DNA of 41,781 bases, taken from NCBI GenBank assembly GCA_031551695.1, contig JAVBNG010000005.1:1-41781 (forward strand), read 5' to 3'. Every line of letters starts with the position of its first letter. Position 1 is the stretch's first letter. Of the stretch, positions 16,152-22,547 are shown in pieces. The position numbers and the translations under genes were made by a program. The DNA is from JAAYCI01 sp031551695 (lineage in GTDB: Bacteria > Bacillota > Clostridia > Oscillospirales > Ruminococcaceae). The notes below the pieces were generated by a model that was not told the DNA's origin, ran no database searches, and was given only the letters and a program-made list of their open reading frames with translations.

Positions 16152-17117
16152 ATGAGCGAGAGCATCGACAAGGCCGGCGCCGCGTCGCGCCTAAAAAAAG
16201 CCGACAAAGTGTTGATTTTGTGCCATAAAAACCCCGACGGCGACACCCTGGGTGCCGCCGGCGGCATTTATTGGGCCCTTTCGCAGCTGGGCAAAACGGC
16301 GGCGGTGCTGTGCAGTGACCCCATCAACGAAAAGTACGGTTTCCTCGGTTTTGAAACGTACCATGGCCAGTTTGAGCCACTGTACGTGGTGGCGGTGGAC
16401 ATTGCCGGGCCGCAGTTGTTTGGCGAAAAAGCCGCCGCCTGGGCGGACAAGGTGGATTTGTGCATCGACCACCACGGCAGCAACAGCGGTTACGCCGCCT
16501 ACATGCTGCTGGACGAAACCGCGGCGGCCACCTGTGAGATCGTTTTCGATTTGTACCGTTTTTTGGACACGAAAATCGACCGGCAGGTGGCGAACTGCCT
16601 GTATGCGGGCGTTGCCACGGATACGGGCTGTTTCCGTTTTGCCAACACCACTGCCGAAAGCCACAAGGTGGCGGCCAGCCTGATGGAATTTGGCGCGCAA
16701 ACGGAAAAGCTGAACGAGCTGTTTTTTGACACGAAAACAAAAGAGCGCATTGCGGTGGAACAGATTGCGCTGTCCACTTTGGAGTACCATTTTGACGAAC
16801 AGTGCGCCCTGATTTGCCTGACCCGCGACCAGTTGGACAACATCGGCATCGACCCGTCGGACCTGGAGGGCGTCACCAGCATCCCGCGCTCCATCGAAGG
16901 GGTGCGGGTGGGCATCACCATGCGGCAAAACGGCGACGGCAGCTATAAGATCAGCGTGCGCACGCGGGGCGACATCGATGCCACGGTGATTTGCCGCGCC
17001 CTTGGCGGCGGCGGCCACAAGCAGGCCGCCGGGTGCGAGCTGTTGGGCAGCCAGGACAATGTGAAGGAAGCCATTTTGCAGCAGGTGGCACTGGCGCTGG
17101 GAGTGGAGTGCCCGTGA
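16152..17117 (+). CDS. nrnA: DHH-DHHA1 phosphoesterase NrnA (nanoRNase/pAp phosphatase)
   Basis: Degrades 2-5 nt RNA oligomers and dephosphorylates 3',5'-pAp in the cytoplasm. The 321-aa length is typical. The DHH domain carries the metal ligands H25...D29-G-D31, a later Asp in VVAVDIAG and D106-H107-H108 in CIDHHGSN. The DHHA1 domain ends with the glycine-rich substrate motif GGGGHKQAAG (285-294). Start ATG 16152 follows AAGGGGG. It overlaps truB by 4 bases (GTGA), so the two are coupled. Confidence 0.95.
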   Translation: MSESIDKAGAASRLKKADKVLILCHKNPDGDTLGAAGGIYWALSQLGKTAAVLCSDPINEKYGFLGFETYHGQFEPLYVVAVDIAGPQLFGEKAAAWADKVDLCIDHHGSNSGYAAYMLLDETAAATCEIVFDLYRFLDTKIDRQVANCLYAGVATDTGCFRFANTTAESHKVAASLMEFGAQTEKLNELFFDTKTKERIAVEQIALSTLEYHFDEQCALICLTRDQLDNIGIDPSDLEGVTSIPRSIEGVRVGITMRQNGDGSYKISVRTRGDIDATVICRALGGGGHKQAAGCELLGSQDNVKEAILQQVALALGVECP

Positions 17118-18004
17118 ACGGTATTATTGTAATAGACAAGCCCGCGGGCTTCACGTCCTTCGACGTGGTGGCGAAAATGCGGGGCATTTTGGGCACACGC
17201 AAAATTGGCCACGGCGGCACGCTGGACCCGATGGCCACAGGCGTGCTGCCTGTTTTTGTGGGCGGCGCGGCCAAGGCGGTGGACATGCAGCCGGACCAGG
17301 ACAAAACCTATGAGGCTGTTTTTTTGCTGGGCACGGCCACGGACACGGGGGATATCACCGGCGCCGTGCTGGAAACAGGTGGCAGCCACGTGGGCGAAGC
17401 GGCTTTGGCGGCGGTTTTGCACCGGTTTTCCGGGCCGCAAAGCCAGGTGCCGCCCATGTACAGCGCCGTGAAAGTGGACGGCAGGCCGCTGTACAAATAC
17501 GCCCGTGCGGGCGTGGAGGTGCAGCGAAAAAGCCGGGACATTGTGGTGCACGAAATAGAACGCCTTGGCCCGGAAAAGGGCGACGCGCCGGAAGACGGCC
17601 GCGTGGCCGTGCGGGTGCGCTGTTCCAAAGGGACGTACATCCGTGTGCTGGCAGAGGACATGGGCAAGGCCCTTGGCACCTGCGCCACCCTGTATGCCCT
17701 GCGGCGCACGGCAGCGGGGGTTTTCAGCGAGGCGGAAGCCCACACGCTGGAGGCGGCGCAGGCGGCGAAAGACGCGGGCGGCCTTGCACAGCTGGTGCTG
17801 CCGGTGGAGCGGCTGTTTCGAATGTACCCGGCGGTGATGTTTGCGCCGGAGGATGTGAAGCGGCTTTTGAACGGCGCGGCCGTGCGCAAAGCTGGCGTAC
17901 CGGCGGGCCTGTGCCGCGCGGTGGACGAAGAGGGCTTCCTTGGGCTTGCGAAAGGCGACGGGGAAGGGAATATTCTTGTAGAGAAGCTGTTCAGGCGGGA
18001 TTAA
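17114..18004 (+). CDS. truB: tRNA pseudouridine-55 synthase TruB
   Basis: Makes the pseudouridine of the T loop in tRNA. The GTG start at 17114 lies inside the nrnA stop (GTGA) and gives the canonical beginning MNGIIVIDKPAGFTSFDVV, 296 aa in all. The catalytic motif is GHGGTLDPMATGVLP with Asp38. Further landmarks are DKTYEAVFLLGTATDTGD, QVPPMYSAVKVDGRPLYKYAR and RCSKGTYIRVLAEDMG. The shorter C-terminal PUA-like end is normal for Firmicutes. Confidence 0.96.
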   Translation: MNGIIVIDKPAGFTSFDVVAKMRGILGTRKIGHGGTLDPMATGVLPVFVGGAAKAVDMQPDQDKTYEAVFLLGTATDTGDITGAVLETGGSHVGEAALAAVLHRFSGPQSQVPPMYSAVKVDGRPLYKYARAGVEVQRKSRDIVVHEIERLGPEKGDAPEDGRVAVRVRCSKGTYIRVLAEDMGKALGTCATLYALRRTAAGVFSEAEAHTLEAAQAAKDAGGLAQLVLPVERLFRMYPAVMFAPEDVKRLLNGAAVRKAGVPAGLCRAVDEEGFLGLAKGDGEGNILVEKLFRRD

Positions 18005-18025
18005 GACATACAGGAGGGCAGTGCG

Positions 18026-18574
18026 TTGCAAGTGCTGACAGACGGCGGCTACACCGGCGAAAAGCCCGGCGTGGCGCTTGCGCTGGGATATTTTGACGGC
18101 GTGCACCGCGGCCATGCCGAGGTGATTGCGGCCGCGCGGGACTACGCCGCCGCAAACGGCCTTGCCGCCGCGGTGTTCACCTTCACCATTGGGGCGAACG
18201 GCCACAAGGGGAAGCGCCTGCTGCCCGAGGCGGACAAGCACAACGCCCTTGCCGCTCTTGATGTGGGCTATTGCTTTGAACCGGATTTTGAAAGCTTTCA
18301 AAGCCTTTCTCCGGAGGAGTTTTTTGAAACGTTTATTTTGGGGAAGTACAAGGCGAAGGCCGTGTTTTGCGGCACGAACTATTCTTTTGGCGCGCACCGG
18401 GCGGGAAACGCAAAACGGCTGGAACAGCTGTGCCGCGCGCACGGCCTGTATTTTTGCGAGGTGCCCCTTGCCTTGTATGAAGGCGAAGCCGTGAGCACCA
18501 GCCGCATCAAAGCCGCGCTGGACGCGGGCGACACAAAGCTTGCCAACGCGCTTTTGGGGCGGGAGTGTTTTTAG
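18026..18574 (+). CDS. FAD synthetase domain protein (RibF lacking riboflavin kinase)
   Basis: A 182-aa version of RibF holding only the N-terminal FMN adenylyltransferase half. Key motifs are the nucleotide-binding GYFDGVHRGH (21-30, HxGH at 27-30), the central FCGTNYSFGAHRAGNAKRL and the STSRIK signature near residue 162. Normal bifunctional RibF is about 300-320 aa; here the protein ends a few residues after LLGR, exactly where the riboflavin-kinase domain would begin. Start TTG 18026 has AGGAGGG 8 bases upstream. The synteny (truB-ribF-rpsO-pnp) is standard. Whether the kinase domain was lost or sits elsewhere cannot be seen. Confidence 0.85.
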   Translation: MQVLTDGGYTGEKPGVALALGYFDGVHRGHAEVIAAARDYAAANGLAAAVFTFTIGANGHKGKRLLPEADKHNALAALDVGYCFEPDFESFQSLSPEEFFETFILGKYKAKAVFCGTNYSFGAHRAGNAKRLEQLCRAHGLYFCEVPLALYEGEAVSTSRIKAALDAGDTKLANALLGRECF

Positions 18575-18607
18575 GGTTTTGGTTAAGTGCAAGGCTTGCG
18601 GACAGCT

Positions 18608-18749
18608 AGTGTGTAACGCACATCTACCTTCCGCGCCTTCGTCATACAATTCTCACGAATTGTTTGCCGCCGGCCTTGCGGCTGAGAAGGTGAATTGCCG
18701 CGAAGTGGCAAGAGAGGCGCCCCTGGGGGCCGACGCGCTTTTACACACT
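18608..18749. repeat. Dispersed structured repeat, copy 1
   Basis: A 142-bp element framed by the inverted repeat AGTGTGTAA (18608-18616) / TTACACACT (18741-18749). Its core (18625-18685) starts TACCTTCCGCGCC, contains the hairpin ACAATTC-TCAC-GAATTGT and ends with a second hairpin GCCGC-CGGCCTT-GCGGC followed by TGA. The same core occurs at 31789-31850 with different but still pairing arms. No coding capacity is evident. Confidence 0.65.
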
Positions 18750-18839
18750 GGCCGTCCACATGCTCTAGGCTTGCTGCGTTGCTCCAAATGTGAAATTTTC
18801 CGCAACCCTCCGATTGCAGGGGAAATATTCCCTGAATGA

Positions 18840-18868
18840 TTGAATTGCGGGCATGGTTGTGGTAAAAT
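18840..18868 (+). promoter_or_regulatory. rpsO promoter
   Basis: TTGAAT (18840-18845), 17 bp, TAAAAT (18863-18868). This gives rpsO a transcript of its own with a leader of about 115 bases. Confidence 0.65.
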
Positions 18869-18874
18869 GACCAA

Positions 18875-18989
18875 GGTACCTTTGCTTCGGCGGGTGGCGT
18901 GTTCCTCATGGCGCATTCATCACCCCCGCGGGGCAACAGGCGAATTTAGCGGAGGCACGTGATTGTCTTCCGAAAAGAGGAGAACAGAC
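18875..18989 (+). promoter_or_regulatory. Candidate structured rpsO leader
   Basis: The roughly 115-base leader can fold: GCGGGTG (18890-18896) pairs with CACCCCCGC (18921-18929), and bases around 18950-18972 (CGGAGG and CTTCCG) can pair near the ribosome site. S15 is known to repress its own mRNA through leader structures in several bacteria. A match to a known S15-leader class is not shown. Confidence 0.3.
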
Positions 18990-19247
18990 ATGAAAACCAA
19001 GAGCGAGATTATGAACGAGTATGCCGTTCACAAGGGCGACACCGGCAGCCCGGAAGTGCAGGTGGCCCTGCTGACAGAGCGCATCAACCATTTGACCGAG
19101 CACTCGAAGCAGAACCCGAAGGACCATCACTCGAACCGCGGCTTGCTGAAGCTGGTTGGCCAGCGCCGCAATCTGCTGAAGTACCTGCAGAACAAAGACG
19201 TGGAGCGCTACCGCGCGCTGATTGCGAAACTGGGCCTGCGCAAATAG
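18990..19247 (+). CDS. rpsO: 30S ribosomal protein S15
   Basis: Primary 16S rRNA-binding protein of the small subunit. The 85-aa protein begins MKTKSEIMNEYAVHKGDTGS, the usual S15 start, and includes EVQVALLTERINHLTEH, the RNA-binding region HHSNRGLLKLVGQRRNLLKYL and the C-terminal YRALIAKLGLRK. ATG 18990 is supported by AGAGGAG 7 bases upstream; the in-frame start at 18963 would add nine atypical residues. It has its own promoter and terminator, and pnp follows. Confidence 0.97.
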   Translation: MKTKSEIMNEYAVHKGDTGSPEVQVALLTERINHLTEHSKQNPKDHHSNRGLLKLVGQRRNLLKYLQNKDVERYRALIAKLGLRK

Positions 19248-19256
19248 AGAGCATTC

Positions 19257-19287
19257 CCTGAAAGCAGGGCAGCCCCCTGCTTTCAGG
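19257..19287 (+). terminator. rpsO terminator
   Basis: A perfect 12-bp stem, CCTGAAAGCAGG / CCTGCTTTCAGG, with a 7-base loop is followed by TTGTTTTA, 9 bases after the stop. Confidence 0.8.
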
Positions 19288-19347
19288 TTGTTTTATTTAT
19301 AGCATACCCGCACGCGCCAGCACACAATACGCCAATCACCCCGGGCA

Positions 19348-19426
19348 CGGAAGCTTAGCAATGATTGGAGCGGCAAGAAAGGACGGAAACCCGTTTCCCT
19401 GCCGCTGCACTGATTGCTAAATTCCG
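19348..19426 (+). ncRNA. Long hairpin in the pnp leader (cis-regulatory candidate)
   Basis: Four successive pairings build one long irregular stem: CGGAA/TTCCG (19348-19352 and 19422-19426), TTAGCAAT/ATTGCTAA (19355-19362 and 19413-19420), AGCGGCA/TGCCGCT (19369-19375 and 19400-19406) and GGAAAC/GTTTCC (19385-19390 and 19393-19398). There is no T-run after it, and it ends 15 bases before the pnp ribosome site. In E. coli a long stem at this place is cut by RNase III for PNPase autoregulation; the same logic here is inference. Confidence 0.6.
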
Positions 19427-19454
19427 GCCCTAATCACGAATGGAGGCTTTGGAA

Positions 19455-21593
19455 TTGAGCGACAACATTACCGTTACCAGCAAAAAAGAGACATTCCAAA
19501 ATTACCGCAGCTTTGAAATGGAGCTTGCCGGCCGCAAGCTGCTGGTGGAAACCGGCAAAATGGGCGGCCTTTCAAACGGCAGCTGCTTTGTGCACTACGG
19601 CGACACCTGCGTTTTTGTGAACGCAACCATGAGCGCAAAGCCCCGTGAGGGCATCGATTTCTTCCCGCTTAGCGTGGATTTTGAAGAAAAACACTACGCC
19701 ATTGGCAAAATTCCCGGCAGCTTTATGCGCCGCGAAGGCCGCCCCGGCGAAAAAGCCATCCTCACCAGCCGCGTCATCGACCGACAAATCCGCCCCCTGT
19801 TCCCGAAGGACATGCGCAATGACGTGGCCGTGGTGGTGACGGTGATGAGCGTGGACCAGGACTGCAGCCCCGAGGTTGCGGGCATGATCGGCGTGTCCAT
19901 CGCCCTTTCCATTTCCGATATCCCGTGGAAGGGCCCCACTTCCGGTGTGAACGTGGGCCTGGTGGACGGCCAGGTGGTGGTGAACCCCACCTTGGAGCAG
20001 CGCGAAGCCAGTACCTTGGCTCTTATCCTTGCCGCCAGCGCGGAAAAAATTGTGATGATCGAGGCGGGCGCGAGCGAAGTGGGCGAAGCCGACATGATGG
20101 AGGCCATCCGCCAGGGCCACGAGACCGACAAGCAGGTCATCGCGTTCATCAACTCGATTGTGGAAGCCATTGGCAAGCCGAAGGTGGCGTTTGAATCCAT
20201 GCATTTGAACGATGCCCTCTTCGCCGAAGTGAAGGGCGCGTTCCTGGACCAGTTCAAATCCGCCATGGACACGGACGACAAAAACGTGCGCGACGCGGCG
20301 CTTTTGCCCATCCGCGATGAGATCGAAGCCCGCTATGCCGAAGAGTGGGGCCCGAACATTGTGGAAGAGCTGATGTACCAGATGCAGAAATATGTGGTGC
20401 GCCGCTGGCTGCTGGACGACGGCAAGCGCGTGGACGGCCGCGGCATCGATGAGATTCGCCCGCTGGCCGCCGAGGTGGGTTTGCTGCCCCGCGCCCACGG
20501 CAGCGGCATGTTCACCCGCGGGCAAACCCAGTGCCTGACGGTGGCGGCCCTTTCCACCATGCGCGACGCGCAGATTGTGGACGACCTTTCCACAGACGAG
20601 CACAAGCGCTACATGCACCACTACAACTTCCCGCCCTTCAGCGTAGGCGAGGCGCGCGCCCCGCGCAGCCCCGGCCGCCGCGAGATCGGCCACGGCGCGC
20701 TGGCCGAAAAGGCCCTGCTGCCCATGCTGCCGGAAGTGGCGGAGTTCCCGTATTCCATCCGTTTGGTGTCGGAGATCCTCTCCTCCAACGGCTCCACCAG
20801 CCAGGCCTCCATCTGCGCCAGCTCCCTGGCCCTGATGGACGCCGGTGTGCCCATCAAAGCGCCCGTGGCGGGCATCTCCTGCGGCCTCATTACCGAGGGC
20901 GAGCGCTGGATGACCATGATCGACATCCAGGGTGTGGAAGACTTCCACGGCGACATGGACTTTAAAGTTGGCGGCACCACGAACGGCATCACCGCCATCC
21001 AAATGGACATCAAGGTGGACGGCCTGACCCATGAGATCGTGGCCGAGGCGCTGGAAAAATGCCGCATTGGCCGCCTGTACATCCTTAAGGATATCATGAA
21101 CCCCGTTATCGCCGCGCCGCGCGCGGAGCTTTCCGACTACGCGCCGAAGATGCTGTCCATCGTCATCGACGTGGACAAGATCCGCGACGTGATTGGCAAG
21201 GGCGGCAAGGTGATCCAGGAGATCTCCGCCACCAACAACTGCAAAATCGACGTGGAAGAGGACGGCCATGTGTACGTGTCCGCCATCGACATTGAGGACG
21301 CCCGCCGCGCCATCCACACCATTAAGACCATTGTGGAGGACCCGGAGGTGGGCGCCATTTACAAAGGCAAAGTGACCCGCCTGATGAACTTTGGCGCCTT
21401 TGTGGAAATTGCCCCGGGCAAAGAGGGCCTTGTCCACATCTCGAAGCTGGACCGCCAGCGCGTGGAGCGTGTGGAAGACGTGGTGGCCGTGGGCGACGAG
21501 CTGGTTGTGAAGGTGACAGAGATCGACCAGCAGGGGCGTATCAACCTGAGCCGCAAAGACGCGCTGGCCGATTTGGAAGCCAAAAAGGGCTGA
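19455..21593 (+). CDS. pnp: Polynucleotide phosphorylase
   Basis: 3'-5' phosphorolytic exoribonuclease, a trimer of the degradosome type. It is 712 aa from the TTG at 19455, chosen because GGAGG (19442-19446) sits 8 bases upstream; the ATG at 19440 overlaps that ribosome site. Two RNase PH domains are present: the first includes FFPLSVDFEEKHYAIGKIPGS and RPLFP, the second includes the catalytic region FSVGEARAPRSPGRREIGHG. A KH domain (IDVDKIRDVIGKGGKVIQEI) and an S1 domain (GKVTRLMNFGAFVEIAPGKEG) finish the protein. The domain set is complete. Confidence 0.97.
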   Translation: MSDNITVTSKKETFQNYRSFEMELAGRKLLVETGKMGGLSNGSCFVHYGDTCVFVNATMSAKPREGIDFFPLSVDFEEKHYAIGKIPGSFMRREGRPGEKAILTSRVIDRQIRPLFPKDMRNDVAVVVTVMSVDQDCSPEVAGMIGVSIALSISDIPWKGPTSGVNVGLVDGQVVVNPTLEQREASTLALILAASAEKIVMIEAGASEVGEADMMEAIRQGHETDKQVIAFINSIVEAIGKPKVAFESMHLNDALFAEVKGAFLDQFKSAMDTDDKNVRDAALLPIRDEIEARYAEEWGPNIVEELMYQMQKYVVRRWLLDDGKRVDGRGIDEIRPLAAEVGLLPRAHGSGMFTRGQTQCLTVAALSTMRDAQIVDDLSTDEHKRYMHHYNFPPFSVGEARAPRSPGRREIGHGALAEKALLPMLPEVAEFPYSIRLVSEILSSNGSTSQASICASSLALMDAGVPIKAPVAGISCGLITEGERWMTMIDIQGVEDFHGDMDFKVGGTTNGITAIQMDIKVDGLTHEIVAEALEKCRIGRLYILKDIMNPVIAAPRAELSDYAPKMLSIVIDVDKIRDVIGKGGKVIQEISATNNCKIDVEEDGHVYVSAIDIEDARRAIHTIKTIVEDPEVGAIYKGKVTRLMNFGAFVEIAPGKEGLVHISKLDRQRVERVEDVVAVGDELVVKVTEIDQQGRINLSRKDALADLEAKKG

Positions 21594-21623
21594 TAGTGGC
21601 AGTGGCGCAATAGAAAAACAGTG

Positions 21624-21660
21624 GCCGCCCGCGGTGGATGGGTAATCCGTTGCGGGTGGC
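21624..21660 (+). terminator. pnp terminator
   Basis: GCCGCCCGC (21624-21632) pairs with GCGGGTGGC (21652-21660) apart from one G-T pair, followed by TTTGTTTA, 31 bases after the stop. Confidence 0.65.
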
Positions 21661-21752
21661 TTTGTTTAAGATATAATGCCTTGTGGGCTGGCCAACTTGC
21701 TTGGAACAAAATCACCGCCCGGCATGAAAAGCCGGGCGGCAATCTATTTTTT
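21650..21752 (+). ncRNA. Candidate small RNA with own promoter and terminator
   Basis: TTGCGG (21650-21655), 16 bp and TATAAT (21672-21677) form a promoter overlapping the end of the pnp terminator. About 30 bases after the expected start (near 21684) comes a perfect 9-bp stem CCGCCCGGC / GCCGGGCGG (21715-21723 and 21731-21739) and then a TATTTTTT run ending at 21752. The predicted transcript is about 69 nt with a small CCAA...TTGG hairpin near its start and no good ORF. Confidence 0.35.
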
Positions 21753-22402
21753 AGATTTTGGTACAGTTATTCAAGACCAGGTATAAAATCTTTCGAACTG
21801 TAAATCCTGTTTTTACTATTAGAAACCTTCAAGCTGTAATGAAAAATGCTGTTCTGGAAAATAAACCGAAAACTTCTTTACGCTTTCTGTTCCTGAACTT
21901 CGGGATAGATCCTGATTTGTTTTCCTTTCAAATTCAGTGTGGATAACTAATAAAAGAATCTATACGAACATTTTTCGCTCTCGGGCTTTTGTCTACTGCT
22001 GGCCCAAAACCAGCTCCGTGCTGAAGGGGCAAAGGAATTTGCGAACCGGCTATTTTCATAATTACCGGCTGCGCGGCCACCCGGCTTTGTCTCATACCCG
22101 GCGCACCGGGCATCCACAGCCTCACATCGATGGCGGCATCCTTACTGCCGGAATGATTCACTTCTTAATGGAGTGTGCAATGTAGCTCTTGTCGTTCATT
22201 CCATTTGCCCCAGCAGAACGGACGGACCTTGCTGGTACATCGGTATCACTCCTTTCCTTTTCTATGGCCTCATTGTACCTGAAGTGCATGCAAAAATCCA
22301 TAGGCAAAATGCATGAGAATCTGCGAAATATTTGTGCAAAAAATATATATTTCATTAGTAATTGATGTCGAATTTATGCATTTCGCCTCAGAATGCGGAA
22401 CT
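21753..22402. other. Gene-poor, partly A+T-rich intergenic stretch
   Basis: About 650 bases without a supportable gene. Bases 21753-21960 and 22230-22402 are much richer in A+T than the rest of the window; the middle is ordinary. On the minus strand AAAGGAG precedes an ATG at about 22240 that opens a 14-codon frame, immediately followed by another short frame, MNDKSYIAHSIKK, which recalls the first residues of IS200-type TnpA but then stops. This may be eroded mobile or genic DNA; the evidence is thin. Confidence 0.4.
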
Positions 22403-22428
22403 TTTTACCCTGTGTGGTTCTTTTTTGC

Positions 22429-22457
22429 TTGACAAACGGGCATTGCCATTTTACCCT
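22429..22457 (+). promoter_or_regulatory. Alpha-galactosidase promoter with flanking direct repeat
   Basis: TTGACA (22429-22434), 17 bp, TACCCT (22452-22457). The direct repeat TTTTACCCTGT occurs at 22403-22413 and again over the -10 at 22449-22459, 46 bases apart, a spacing that could suit a sugar-responsive regulator. Confidence 0.45.
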
Positions 22458-22547
22458 GTATATGAATAGAGAGTGCGATTGGCATACAAATTTACAGTGC
22501 ATGTGTCGCTGGTGCCACAGGTTACGCTGCGACGCAAGGAGGATGCA

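Noticed and set aside
18575..18989. FMN riboswitch or a missing riboflavin kinase near ribF
   Set aside because: No conserved RFN-like blocks were seen, and no frame in this gap resembles a riboflavin-kinase domain.
19572..21437. Minus-strand frame of 621 codons
   Set aside because: Antisense to pnp, whose catalytic, KH and S1 motifs are intact.
22158..22355. Possible IS200/IS605 transposase start on the minus strand
   Set aside because: Only about 10 residues recall TnpA and a stop follows at once. Not enough to call a mobile element; kept only as a weak note.
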